In this document: positions 8,262 through 16,838 of the stretch, one piece after another | How positions within the stretch are numbered: position 1 is the stretch's first letter | Layout: every line of letters starts with the position of its first letter | From: Bacteroidaceae bacterium | GTDB taxonomy: Bacteria; Bacteroidota; Bacteroidia; Bacteroidales; Bacteroidaceae | Length of the DNA: 64,000 nt | Assembly: GCA_024398475.1 (NCBI GenBank) | Contig: JAKSJB010000009.1 | Coordinates: 20,228 to 84,227, forward strand | Direction: 5' to 3' | Translations under genes and position numbers: made by a program | The notes under the pieces: model-generated | What the model saw: only the letters and a program-made list of their open reading frames with translations | Database searches by the model: none | What the model was told of the DNA's origin: nothing

Positions 8262-8311
8262 CAACCGACTGATTTTAAGCGCAAAGCCTAAGGTCAGTTG
8301 GTTGTTTGTTT
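8262..8311 (+). terminator. Intrinsic terminator after the CATIVSG lipoprotein
   Basis: An 11-base-pair stem, CAACCGACTGA (8262-8272) with TCAGTTGGTTG (8294-8304) including one G-U pair, is followed by TTTGTTTG. Confidence 0.75.
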
Positions 8312-8345
8312 GTCAAATCATTTGTCAAAAAGTCATTGGCTTTTT

Positions 8346-8434
8346 AGTCAACGAGTCAATAACGCTTTTTTCCGATATTCTTTTGGGCTTGTCCGAAATA
8401 TTGTCGTATCTTTGTAGACAACAATCAAATTCAA
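8346..8434 (+). repeat. 89-bp promoter cassette, copy 1
   Basis: This 89-bp segment is repeated at 10371-10459 with about two differences counted by eye. It carries a consensus promoter: TTTG at 8382-8385, 21-base spacer, TATCTTTG at 8407-8414. It ends just before the damaged gene at 8439. Confidence 0.85.
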
Positions 8435-8438
8435 TTAT

Positions 8439-8950
8439 ACGAAACGACTATTGATATTACTCTTGGTAGCTGTAAGTTGCTCGATGTATGGACAGCAGAC
8501 GGTTACATATGATCAGTTGGCAAGAACGAAATGGAATCGCGAGGTAAATGATTGGGAAGGAAAGACTGCATATTCCAAATGGTTTTACACAATGGAATTT
8601 ACAGATTCACTCTTGATATACTCTAGTTATGGCGTAACATACGATAAAAGAACAAATGAGTCGCATAAATCAGGAACTGCAATAAGATGGTTCCTTTATT
8701 ATCTGTCCCCTGAAAAACCTTCTGCTTTTGATTATTCCAAAGTAGGAAAGAATAGTAGCGGTCAATATCTTGTAATGCATAATATTGGTTCAACGACGAC
8801 AATATATGGACATCCGGAATTGACCAATTGACAGACAGCACTCTGTTTGAAGTTCTGATTGGGTATGATATCGATGAATATGAGCACACTCCTGAAGAGT
8901 TGGTCGGACATGAAATCGAATATTTCCGAAACTATCATCGAGTCAGATAG
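8439..8950 (+). pseudogene. Frameshifted small lipoprotein or secreted-protein gene
   Basis: The frame from ACG at 8439 (next possible start TTG at 8451) encodes KRLLILLLVAVSCSMYGQQ, a signal peptide with a possible lipobox (VAVSC), then a Trp/Tyr-rich domain of about 110 residues. The expected ATG appears replaced by ACG. The frame stops at 8829-8831, but a second frame continues coding-like sequence (DQLTDSTLFEVLIGYDIDEY and onward) to TAG at 8948-8950, so a single-base deletion near 8815-8825 would join the two. Together they would make about 170 residues. I do not recognise the family. Either the gene is decaying or the assembly has an error. The promoter cassette 8346-8434 is intact. Confidence 0.55.
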
Positions 8951-9266
8951 CATTTTTTTTAGACAAATCAAAAAATCTTCACTTCTTATCAGTAACGGCG
9001 GACAAATAATGTGTCCTTGTGCGCTTGAAGTTGAATAATAATGGCGTAACGCATGTAGTAAATAATGCTGCATGACCAAAAATTCCACAAAAGGTGTGAG
9101 TTTCTCGGATTATATTTGTATATTTGCCATGTCAATCATTATTTGCTTTCTTTTCATTTGCAGCACTTGGATAAGTGAATAATCTGGCACGACAAAACAT
9201 TGGGTAACTTTTTTGTTGCTCGGGATTAAATATTAACAACAATAGTGTTGCGTTATTTGGTATAAT
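8951..9266. other. Gene-free interval upstream of the TolB-like lipoprotein
   Basis: No gene is seen. The plus strand has two overlapping -7-like boxes, TATATTTG at 9111-9118 and again at 9119-9126, about 140 bases before the next start codon. No clear -33 element is placed correctly, so promoter function is tentative. Confidence 0.4.
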
Positions 9267-10364
9267 ATGAAACGATTGAATTTCATTGGTGTCTGTGTTT
9301 TCGTAATTGGTACAATGGTATGTTGTACCAGTAGTGACGAATATTACAAGGTTGACAAAAAAATAATTGTTGACATACCGAATGCGGCTGACACAATAAA
9401 TGGTAGTTTGGTTGCTCAGTTTGACAGTACACATCATTTGGTAGGAATGGAATCTATCGATTCATTTGTGGTTGTTGTTTCTGATAAGAGTGATTCCATT
9501 ATTAATGTATTGAACTCTGAAAACGGTGCTCTGGTTAGCAGTTTCGGTTCTGTGGGAAAGGCTGATAATGATATGATTACTCCATTGAGAGAATGTCAAC
9601 TTGAAAAGAAGGATGACGGTACATTAATTATGCGTTTTGATGATTTCTGCAGGCATCGTATCGTGTCTTATGATTTGTCAGCATCAATGGAAAAGAATCA
9701 ATTGGTGTATGTTGGTGATAAGGAATATCAGATATTCAATCAGTCGGGACAATTCAATTATTTTGATTATATCGGTGATGAATATGTTGCGTTTCAGGGA
9801 ATCGCTTTGGATGACAATTTGACTCCTTTCTGCCTTAAGTCTTCAGATATTGAGAACAAATGTGAGTCCTATCCAAAAATGATTGAAGGTGGTGAGTCTC
9901 AAAAAACATTCATATACAATATCATGGCTAAAATCAAGCCTGATAAGTCAAAACTTCTTTTGGTACATGGAAATATCGGTCTTTTCACAATAGTTGATCT
10001 TGATTCTTGGAGTACATTAGGAATACAGGAACGTGATTCTTATGATTTTGAATATTTGAGTGAAATTGCCAATGCAGATTCGAAACAGTTTTTTGAAAAG
10101 ATAAGGGCTTATTATACATTTCTTAATGTAACAGATGATTATATTATTCTGAGTCGTGACGGTAAGCATTCTATGCATGAATTCGACCGGATGGATACTT
10201 ATCAGCCTATGATTTGCTTTTTTGATTGGACGGGTAATTTGATTTATTCTTTTGTCGCAAATGAGCAATTTGGTTATTTTACATTCAATGCGAATAATAA
10301 GTGCCTCTATGGTATCGGTAAGGGTAATGGAATCTATAAATATGATTTATCCAAAGTGTTCTAA
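9267..10364 (+). CDS. Lipoprotein, probable TolB-like six-bladed propeller (BF3164-like)
   Basis: A 365-residue secreted lipoprotein: signal peptide MKRLNFIGVCVFVIGTMVCC with a cysteine pair at the lipobox (around residues 19-20). The mature region has repeating beta-strand segments such as DSIINVLNSENGALVSSFGS and ends NNKCLYGIGKGNGIYKYDLS, the layout of the Bacteroidetes TolB-like/BF3164 lipoprotein family, proteins that form six-bladed propellers of unknown function. It begins with ATG at 9267. There is no partner gene: the damaged gene is upstream and a DUF4424 gene with its own promoter downstream. Family call is by pattern and moderate; lipoprotein status is good. Confidence 0.65.
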   Translation: MKRLNFIGVCVFVIGTMVCCTSSDEYYKVDKKIIVDIPNAADTINGSLVAQFDSTHHLVGMESIDSFVVVVSDKSDSIINVLNSENGALVSSFGSVGKADNDMITPLRECQLEKKDDGTLIMRFDDFCRHRIVSYDLSASMEKNQLVYVGDKEYQIFNQSGQFNYFDYIGDEYVAFQGIALDDNLTPFCLKSSDIENKCESYPKMIEGGESQKTFIYNIMAKIKPDKSKLLLVHGNIGLFTIVDLDSWSTLGIQERDSYDFEYLSEIANADSKQFFEKIRAYYTFLNVTDDYIILSRDGKHSMHEFDRMDTYQPMICFFDWTGNLIYSFVANEQFGYFTFNANNKCLYGIGKGNGIYKYDLSKVF

Positions 10365-10370
10365 AGGGGG

Positions 10371-10459
10371 AGTCAACAAGTTAATAACGCTTTTTTCCGA
10401 TATTCTTTTGGGCTTGTCCGAAATATTGTCGTATCTTTGTAGACAACAATCAAATTCAA
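10371..10459 (+). repeat. 89-bp promoter cassette, copy 2
   Basis: Direct repeat of 8346-8434 with the same promoter: TTTG 10407-10410, 21-base spacer, TATCTTTG 10432-10439. It precedes the DUF4424-like gene by about 65 bases, although that gene is unrelated to the one behind copy 1. Confidence 0.85.
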
Positions 10460-10505
10460 ATCAATAAATATTGACACAAACAAAATCATTTGTACTTTAG
10501 TAATT

Positions 10506-11762
10506 ATGAGACGTTTATTTATAGTTTCTTTTTTGTCATTCTTTGCTATGCTTGCCAATGCCAACGATGGTGCATTCTTTATAAGCGGCAACCAACTTAT
10601 CCCAATTGAACGTACAGACATCAGGATAACAAAGGAAGTACTGACTATCAGGATTGCAGGTGACGGTTTTGCCTATGTAGATGTGGATTACACTTTCAAC
10701 AACCTTTCTTCTCCCCAGGTCGTGAAGATGGGTTTTGAGGCTGCAATAGAAAACGATGAGGCCAATGCCCTGACTTTGGAATCAACTGAAGGCAAAATTC
10801 ATGAAGGACACCCCAACATATATGATTTCAAGATAGAACTCAATGGTCAGCACATCGACTGCAAGAACTATTATGCTTTCTATCAGAACGACAACAGGAA
10901 TGAGTCGCTGGACTATAACCACTTCCCTGTAGGCCGGGAATGGCAGCACGCTGACTACAATGCTGCCTATCAGGAAAAGTTTGACGGATGGGATGAAGGT
11001 CTTTATAACGCAAAGTTGGATTCGCTGCGTCAATATGCCCATGTATATTATTTTGAAGCACCTTTCAGAGAAGGTCTCAACCACATTCATCACACTTACA
11101 GGTATGAAATGGGTATGGGGCAGGAAAAAGCCTATACCGTACGCTATTGGCTCACTCCGGCACAGAGATGGGCTGGTGGCGAAATAGAGGATTTCACCCT
11201 GCGTATTTCTACTGAAGGAACGGCAAAGCATTTCTACATTCCTGCAGGCAGTCTTTTCAACTCCGAAACATTCCGGGTGGTCAAGGGTACAGGTAAAGTC
11301 CGCTACGGACAATATGCTTCAGTTTCTACCGAAGGAAATGAACAGGACGTTGTTCTGTCAAAACATACGGATTATGTGGAATGTTCGCTGCGTAACGGTG
11401 TTCTGGAATGGCATTCCACTGGATTCAAGCCTGTAAGCGACCTTTACATATTGTCTGCCGATCAACTGTTGAAACATCTGGCAGAGGAAAAAGGACGTAA
11501 TGAATGGTTTGCGTGGTATGCTCCCGGAGTTTTCTATGACCGAGACACACCGTATTGGTACTATGGATATGATGAACGTACCGACAATGACCGCAGAATC
11601 CTACGTAACTTGCCTTATGCCAGCCGTGGCTACGTCTTTAAGGACAGACACCTGAATGACTTGTTTTCTTCACAATGGTGGTATATGCCTGATGCTGAAT
11701 GGACACCATCAACCGAAGACTTTACGAAAACGGAAATTCAGTTGATTGCAGAAAACAAATGA
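10506..11762 (+). CDS. Secreted DUF4424-like protein
   Basis: A 418-residue exported protein with a cleavable signal peptide (MRRLFIVSFLSFFAMLANA, cleavage near residue 19). The mature start NDGAFFISGNQLIPIERTDI, followed by alternating strands with VDVDYTFNN, matches the pattern of DUF4424 proteins, which are periplasmic or surface beta-rich proteins of unknown function. A Tyr/Trp-rich C-terminal third (ending DAEWTPSTEDFTKTEI) is present. It has its own promoter from the duplicated cassette and no obvious operon partner. No catalytic motif is apparent. The family call rests on the N-terminal motif. Confidence 0.7.
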   Translation: MRRLFIVSFLSFFAMLANANDGAFFISGNQLIPIERTDIRITKEVLTIRIAGDGFAYVDVDYTFNNLSSPQVVKMGFEAAIENDEANALTLESTEGKIHEGHPNIYDFKIELNGQHIDCKNYYAFYQNDNRNESLDYNHFPVGREWQHADYNAAYQEKFDGWDEGLYNAKLDSLRQYAHVYYFEAPFREGLNHIHHTYRYEMGMGQEKAYTVRYWLTPAQRWAGGEIEDFTLRISTEGTAKHFYIPAGSLFNSETFRVVKGTGKVRYGQYASVSTEGNEQDVVLSKHTDYVECSLRNGVLEWHSTGFKPVSDLYILSADQLLKHLAEEKGRNEWFAWYAPGVFYDRDTPYWYYGYDERTDNDRRILRNLPYASRGYVFKDRHLNDLFSSQWWYMPDAEWTPSTEDFTKTEIQLIAENK

Positions 11763-11787
11763 GAGTAAGTCTGGCTCGGGGTTTGCA

Positions 11788-11808
11788 CTTGTTGACTCGT
11801 TGACTCAT
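11788..11808. repeat. Short GACTYGTW run
   Basis: Two consecutive 8-base words in the gap between the DUF4424 gene and mltG, matching the family seen at 976-1115 and elsewhere. Confidence 0.5.
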
Positions 11809-11889
11809 AAATAGTCTATAGTCTGAAGTCGAAAGTTGGGGTTGATTCGTTGCAAAACTGACAATTTTGTGTGATATACGTTCTATGTG

Positions 11890-11921
11890 TTTGATGGTTA
11901 GGCTTTTTTTTACTAATTTTG
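11890..11921 (+). promoter_or_regulatory. mltG promoter
   Basis: TTTG (11890-11893), a 20-base spacer and TAATTTTG (11914-11921) fit the Bacteroidetes consensus. The mltG ATG at 11945 is 24 bases after the -7 box. This box position also shows that the longer in-frame start at 11867 cannot be used from this promoter. Confidence 0.75.
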
Positions 11922-11944
11922 CAGCCCGATATAAAGTGAAGAAA

Positions 11945-12958
11945 ATGGAACGTATCAAGAAATATTGGTTGGTGATTGTCATGGTGCTGTTCGGTATCGC
12001 TGTTTTTTACAGCATGTTCATGTCGAGGATTGGGGTGGAAGAGACTGCTTTCCTCTATGTGGATGCTGACGACAACGGTGACTCTGCTAAGGCTAAACTC
12101 GATGCCCTTAGGGTGGATTACTCCAAGTGTGGCTTCTCGCTGATGGCTTCGCTGGGTAAACTCGATTCGCACATGCGTCCAGGTCGTTATCTCATAAGTC
12201 GTGACATGACTACTTTTGACCTCTTCCATTGTCTCAGAAGTCATCTTACCGAACCTCTCGGACTGGTGGTGCCTACTGCCCGTACCGTGGAGATTATGGC
12301 TGGGAAACTGGCTGGGCAGTTGATGGTGGATTCGGTTCATGTGGCTGACTATTTCCTCAACGATTCTGTAATGGCTGCCAATGGGTTTACCAAGGATACT
12401 TTGCCTGCTCTCTTCATTCCGAATACTTATGAGGTGTTCTGGGAACTGACTCCGGCTGCCCTGATGAACCGACTTGTGCACGAACATGATGTTTTCTGGA
12501 ATTTTGAACGTAAGGAGAAGGCGAGGAAGGCTGGTCTCACTCCGATTGAGGTGGCTACGTTGGCAAGTATTGTGGACAGCGAGACTGCCAACAACGGTGA
12601 GAAGGCTCGTATTGCCGGTCTTTATATCAACCGCCTGCATAAGGGTATTCCGCTTCAGAGTGACCCTACAATCATCTTTGCTGTTGGTGATTTCTCTATC
12701 AAGCGTGTGACCGGAAAGTATCTGCAGATTGATTCGCCTTACAATACATACCGCAGAAAAGGTCTGCCTCCTGGTCCTATCTGCATTCCGTCGATAGTGG
12801 GGATTGATGCTGTGCTCAACTATGAGCATCATGACTATATCTACATGTGTGCAAAGGAGGATTTCTCCGGAACCCACAACTTTGCTGTCAGTTATGCCGA
12901 ACATAGCGAGAACGCAAGAAGGTATGCTGAGGCGCTGAACAGGAGAGGTATTGAGTAG
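11945..12958 (+). CDS. mltG: Endolytic murein transglycosylase MltG
   Basis: Inner-membrane lytic transglycosylase that cuts nascent peptidoglycan strands and is thought to set glycan length. The 337-residue protein starts MERIKKYWLVIVMVLFGIAV with one membrane anchor at about residues 7-25, followed by the YceG-like domain. Its conserved stretch ASIVDSETANNGEKARIAGL near residues 195-215 contains the catalytic glutamate region, and the later YNTYRRKGLPPGPICIPS and GTHNFAVSYAEH segments are the family hallmarks. Start choice at 11945 follows from the promoter box at 11914-11921 and the normal MltG N-terminus. It is followed by a repeat block and then a Wzi-like gene, probably a separate unit. 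Confidence 0.94.
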   Translation: MERIKKYWLVIVMVLFGIAVFYSMFMSRIGVEETAFLYVDADDNGDSAKAKLDALRVDYSKCGFSLMASLGKLDSHMRPGRYLISRDMTTFDLFHCLRSHLTEPLGLVVPTARTVEIMAGKLAGQLMVDSVHVADYFLNDSVMAANGFTKDTLPALFIPNTYEVFWELTPAALMNRLVHEHDVFWNFERKEKARKAGLTPIEVATLASIVDSETANNGEKARIAGLYINRLHKGIPLQSDPTIIFAVGDFSIKRVTGKYLQIDSPYNTYRRKGLPPGPICIPSIVGIDAVLNYEHHDYIYMCAKEDFSGTHNFAVSYAEHSENARRYAEALNRRGIE

Positions 12959-12969
12959 GGGGAAAGAAC

Positions 12970-12997
12970 GGTTATAGGTTATCGGTTATCGGTTATC
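12970..12997 (+). repeat. 7-bp tandem repeat GGTTATC, four copies
   Basis: Units at 12970, 12977, 12984 and 12991; the first ends in A instead of C. It lies directly after mltG in the same gap as the GACTYGTW block. Confidence 0.75.
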
Positions 12998-13015
12998 GAA
13001 TACCGTCCGGATGGC

Positions 13016-13089
13016 TACTTGTTGACTCGTAGACTTGTAGACTTGTTGACTTGTTGACTCGTTGACTTGTTGACTCCCCTTTAGGGGGT
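13016..13089. repeat. GACTYGTW array, eight words in a row
   Basis: From about 13022 the sequence is a continuous 8-base-period run of GACTCGTA/GACTTGTA/GACTTGTT/GACTCGTT words, ended by CCCCTTTAGGGGG. It lies just before the Wzi-like gene, whose ATG is at 13104. Confidence 0.8.
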
Positions 13090-13103
13090 ATAATATTAGC
13101 AAT

Positions 13104-14597
13104 ATGAAAATACATCATTTCTTTTGTATGCTCGGTTTGATGGTGTTGGTTCCGGTTGGGGCTGATGCTCAGATTGACGGGCTGGCTGACAACATTGAGT
13201 ACAAGGTGGAGATGGAAGGCTCTTTCTCTGATGGTGACGTTGCTCCGTTCTGGTTCTCATCGGGCAGGTATGGTCTGTCGTCCATTGAACCTAACTCGGG
13301 CTATCTGCGTGCCGGAATAAGTAGGGCTTTGGAGAGTGATTCCCTGTCGGATTGGAAGTTCGGCTACGGTGTGGATTTTGCCGTTCCGGTGAACTATACT
13401 TCCGATGTGGTAGTTCAGCAACTTTATGGTGTGGCTCAGTTCAGGAACTGTCTGCTGACGGTCGGTGCAAGGGAAATACCTGAGGATATGCTCAACGGGG
13501 AACTCAGTTCGGGTGGCATGACTCTGTCCAATAACTTCCGACCTATTCCGCAGGTGAGAATTGACTTGCCTGAATGGTGGACGTGGCATTTTGCCGGTGA
13601 CTGGTTGTCCGTGAAGGGACACATTGCCTATGGTATCCATACCGACAACAGATGGCAGAAGAATTTTGCAAATGAATCGTCTTATTATTCCAAGAACTCG
13701 TTCTTCCACAGTAAGGCTGGGTATTTACGTATAGGTAACGAAGGGAAATTCCCTCTTTCTGCAACTGTCGGGTTGGAGATGGCCTGTCAGTTCGGCGGCA
13801 GGGGTTATCAGATCTTTGTTTATGACAATAATGTGGGTCACCGTGTGGATGACGTGGATTTGGGCAACGGCCTGAAGGCTTTCTGGAATGCTTTCATTCC
13901 CGGCGGTAATGATGTTAACGACGGGGCTTATCCTAATGTGGCAGGTGACCAGACGGGAAACTGGTACTTCGACCTTACTTACAAGGGAAAGGGTTGGGAT
14001 GTGAAGGCTTATGCCGAGCATTTCTTTGAGGATCACAGTCAACTTTTCGTGCAGTATGGCTGGAAGGATATGCTGTGGGGACTTGAAGCCAACCTGCCGA
14101 AAAATCCTTTCGTGAGCAATGTTGTGGCTGAATACCTTTATACGAAGGACCAGACGGGTGGTATTTATCATGACAGGACCAAGCAACTTCCGGTACAGAT
14201 AAGCGGAAGTGATGATTACTACAACCATCACGTGTATGGTGCATGGCAGCATTGGGGACAGACAAAGGGTAATCCTCTGTTGCTTTCTCCTATTTATCAT
14301 GACGGTATGATTTCTACCCGATTCAACAGAGTCAATGCTCTCCATATCGGTGTTGCCGGTGATCCTACGGATGAACTGCACTACCGACTCCTGTATTCCA
14401 ACCTTAGAACTCTTGGTACTTATGTTCATCCTACTGTATCTCCGATTGACCAGGACTACTTCATGGCGGAACTGTCATACAAGCCTCATTGGCTGAGGGG
14501 ATGGAGCGGTAAGGTGGCTTTCGGTCTTAACAGCGGTGAACTCCTTGACAACAGTACTGGTCTGGAACTGACTATTATTAAAACCGGAATGTTTTAG
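13104..14597 (+). CDS. wzi: Outer-membrane capsule assembly protein, Wzi family
   Basis: A 497-residue exported protein (signal peptide to about residue 22, MKIHHFFCMLGLMVLVPVGADA). The mature sequence is an outer-membrane barrel of the Wzi type: alternating aromatic strands, GSFSDGDVAPFWFSSGRYGL near the start, and a terminal strand ending GLELTIIKTGMF with a C-terminal Phe. In enterobacteria Wzi binds capsule polysaccharide at the surface; Bacteroidetes homologues are assigned to the same family. Its position 1.4 kb from a full polysaccharide operon (opposite strand, converging) fits a role in attaching or organising that polymer, which is inference. No start ambiguity. Confidence 0.85.
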   Translation: MKIHHFFCMLGLMVLVPVGADAQIDGLADNIEYKVEMEGSFSDGDVAPFWFSSGRYGLSSIEPNSGYLRAGISRALESDSLSDWKFGYGVDFAVPVNYTSDVVVQQLYGVAQFRNCLLTVGAREIPEDMLNGELSSGGMTLSNNFRPIPQVRIDLPEWWTWHFAGDWLSVKGHIAYGIHTDNRWQKNFANESSYYSKNSFFHSKAGYLRIGNEGKFPLSATVGLEMACQFGGRGYQIFVYDNNVGHRVDDVDLGNGLKAFWNAFIPGGNDVNDGAYPNVAGDQTGNWYFDLTYKGKGWDVKAYAEHFFEDHSQLFVQYGWKDMLWGLEANLPKNPFVSNVVAEYLYTKDQTGGIYHDRTKQLPVQISGSDDYYNHHVYGAWQHWGQTKGNPLLLSPIYHDGMISTRFNRVNALHIGVAGDPTDELHYRLLYSNLRTLGTYVHPTVSPIDQDYFMAELSYKPHWLRGWSGKVAFGLNSGELLDNSTGLELTIIKTGMF

Positions 14598-14690
14598 GTG
14601 CTTGAGGGGTAACGTGATTTGAGTTTGCGTAGTCTATATGGTAGTACCGGTATCTGCGTATTTTGCGTGGTAAATATAAATTTTGAAAAG

Positions 14691-15110
14691 ATGAAGAAAA
14701 TTATTATTCCTATATTCCTTATGATTCTTGTCGTGATTGGCTGCGACAAGATGGATTGTAACGGTAAACTTGATGGAAACTGGCAGTTGACTGAGTGGAG
14801 AGAGATTGCTACTGGTGAGGTTACTGCTGACAATACTTCGGGTATTTACTATACGGTGAAACTGGAACTGATGCAGTTCAGAAATCCTATTTCCGGTGGT
14901 AGGTATCTTGCTTATTTTGACCGTAAGGGTGATTCCCTGATTATTGGAGACGTTTTTCTCAATAAGGGTAGTTACGACAGTATTGTTCCGATGTCGGTTC
15001 TGGGTAAATACGGTGATGACGGTTCCGGCAGATTCCTTATTCGGGATTTGTCATCTGACAGGTTGGTGCTGACTAACAGACAAAATAGGCTTACGTTCAG
15101 AAAGTATTGA
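14691..15110 (+). CDS. Small lipoprotein, lipocalin-like
   Basis: A 139-residue lipoprotein. The N-terminus MKKIIIPIFLMILVVIGC is a signal peptide with Cys18 as the lipidation site, so the ATG at 14691 is preferred over an in-frame start 72 bases upstream. The mature part (NGKLDGNWQLTEWREIATG, later strands, and a final RLTFRKY) resembles the small lipocalin-like lipoproteins common in Bacteroidales, whose ligands are unknown. It lies between wzi and the GH16 gene on the same strand, so it may share their transcript. Family call is weak; lipoprotein call is good. Confidence 0.65.
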   Translation: MKKIIIPIFLMILVVIGCDKMDCNGKLDGNWQLTEWREIATGEVTADNTSGIYYTVKLELMQFRNPISGGRYLAYFDRKGDSLIIGDVFLNKGSYDSIVPMSVLGKYGDDGSGRFLIRDLSSDRLVLTNRQNRLTFRKY

Positions 15111-15153
15111 GAAATCGAGTGCCAACGCTACGGGGAACTGACGTATAAAAAGG

Positions 15154-16002
15154 ATGAAGAAGCATAGTAACATATTTGTGTTTATCGGTTTACTGTCTTT
15201 GGTCTGTTTGCTGTGCTTATATGTAAGGGCTTTTGATAATAGTTCTGTTTCTGATTCCGATGCTGTAGGGAATAGATTCAAATTGGTGTGGATGGATGAT
15301 TTCAAGGGCTCTGACTTGGATTATTCCAAATGGTCGAAAATAAAACGCCTTTATCAGGCTCCATGGCTCAAGTATATGTCATCCAATCCTTCCTTGTACA
15401 ATGTTGAAAACGGACGTCTGCGCCTGTATGCCCGTAGAAACCTGAATCTGGAACCGACAGATACTGCAGAAATCCTTACTGGTGGTGTTTCTACTGAAAA
15501 TAAGATTACCGTGACGTATGGAAAGGTTGAGGTCAGGGCGAAGGTAAAAGGTGTGGAAGGTGCCTGGCCTGCAATATGGTTGTTGGCAAATGAAAGGAAA
15601 TACAGGACTTATCCTGTTTATGCCGAGATTGACTTTATGGAACATTACAATGACGATGATTTTGTGTGGCAGACTGTTCACAACAATTATACTGACAAAC
15701 TTGGGCATAAGGATAATCCCCGCTATCAGACAAAGACTAATATTAGGAAAGATGAATATAATGTCTATGGTGTGGAAATATTACCGGAAATGATTGTGCT
15801 TAGCGTGAACGGAAAGGTGTCTATGAGATATCCGAATCTGCATAAGGGTAGGGTTTATCAATATCCATATGGCTGCGGGATGTATCTGATGATTGATATG
15901 CAGATTGGCAATAAATGGCTGAAACGTATTGATTTGGCACACTTCCCCTGCTATATTGATGTGGATTGGGTGAAGGTGTACAGGTTGGTTGAGGACAGAT
16001 AA
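15154..16002 (+). CDS. Glycoside hydrolase family 16 (beta-glucanase-like)
   Basis: Exported enzyme of 282 residues with a hydrophobic N-terminal signal or anchor (about residues 8-26). The catalytic motif EIDFMEH is intact: Glu158 nucleophile, Asp160, Glu163 acid/base, in the ExDxxE form without the extra Met bulge spacing of some laminarinases. Other family segments, WMDDFKGSDLDYSKW and GAWPAIWLL, are present. GH16 enzymes cleave beta-1,3 or beta-1,4 glucans or galactans; the exact substrate cannot be read here. It is convergent with the polysaccharide operon (20-base gap) and behind wzi, so trimming or remodelling the strain's own polymer is as likely as nutrition. Confidence 0.88.
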   Translation: MKKHSNIFVFIGLLSLVCLLCLYVRAFDNSSVSDSDAVGNRFKLVWMDDFKGSDLDYSKWSKIKRLYQAPWLKYMSSNPSLYNVENGRLRLYARRNLNLEPTDTAEILTGGVSTENKITVTYGKVEVRAKVKGVEGAWPAIWLLANERKYRTYPVYAEIDFMEHYNDDDFVWQTVHNNYTDKLGHKDNPRYQTKTNIRKDEYNVYGVEILPEMIVLSVNGKVSMRYPNLHKGRVYQYPYGCGMYLMIDMQIGNKWLKRIDLAHFPCYIDVDWVKVYRLVEDR

Positions 16003-16022
16003 TATGAAATTGCTGCTTTTCC

Positions 16023-16838
16023 TTATTTGTTTGAACGAAGGAAAAGGAGATATACCAGTTTTCGCATTGATGTAGGTATGATACGCAATGGAAAACGTAC
16101 AATAATATTTTTCACCATCTGTATATATGAGATGAAACCTATGCGATGGAACTCCTGCTGAAGTTTGCATTCCGTGATGGCATATTTCAATCCTCCACGA
16201 CGCTTGAATGCTGACGATGAACGGAACAGCAGCAAGGGTTTCTGTATGTTGTGGAATTTACATCCTGCCACAAACATTCTTGCCCAAAGGTAATAATCTT
16301 CAAATAATGGATAATCGAGATATCCGCCGGCTTTTTCTACTGCTTCTTTCCTGAACATTACTGTAGGATGATTCAGGGGATTACGCTTTCTGGCATACTT
16401 TTCCAGTTCCTGATGGGTTTCCGGTAATTTCTTAGTGGTGATGATATTCTCCGGATTGTTCTTGAATTCATACATCCATGAACTGCATATATCAATATCG
16501 GGATGTTGCTCAAGAAATGCTGCCTGGATCTTGAAACGGGCGGGTATGCAGATGTCATCGGTGTCCATACGGGCAATATATGGATATGAGCAATGCTTCA
16601 TTCCCTCTCTGAGGGCATTGCCCAGTCCCTTGCATTGATCTAACTGAACCAGTACAAGGTTGGAAAATTTTGATTGGATAGTTCTTATTTCCGTGTACAA
16701 CTCATCTGTCAGCGGACCGTCTTCGACCAAAACAATTTCGTTTGGCTTTAGAGTCTGCTTGGAAATGCTCTTAAAGCATTCTTTCAGGTGTGATGCCTTT
16801 TCTTGACTGTATACAGATAAGAGAACTGAAAACTCCAT
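16023..16838 (-). CDS. Glycosyltransferase family 2
   Basis: Cytoplasmic, membrane-associated GT-A fold enzyme of 271 residues that should add one sugar to the lipid-linked repeat unit. It begins MEFSVLLSVYSQEKASHLKE with VEDGP near 45 and the metal-binding MDTDDIC near 95, followed by a FRKEAVEKAGGY acceptor-side segment. The ATG at 16836-16838 shares one base with the TAA of the upstream gene (TAATG), an arrangement that supports translational coupling; a start 24 bases earlier is less likely. It is the last gene of the polysaccharide operon, and the C-terminus reaches to within 20 bases of the converging GH16 gene. Confidence 0.88.
   Translation of the reverse strand: MEFSVLLSVYSQEKASHLKECFKSISKQTLKPNEIVLVEDGPLTDELYTEIRTIQSKFSNLVLVQLDQCKGLGNALREGMKHCSYPYIARMDTDDICIPARFKIQAAFLEQHPDIDICSSWMYEFKNNPENIITTKKLPETHQELEKYARKRNPLNHPTVMFRKEAVEKAGGYLDYPLFEDYYLWARMFVAGCKFHNIQKPLLLFRSSSAFKRRGGLKYAITECKLQQEFHRIGFISYIQMVKNIIVRFPLRIIPTSMRKLVYLLFLRSNK

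Noticed and set aside
11816..12904. Long open frame antisense to mltG
   Set aside because: It lies on the strand opposite a clear MltG gene and has no recognisable motifs; it is a by-product of codon choice.
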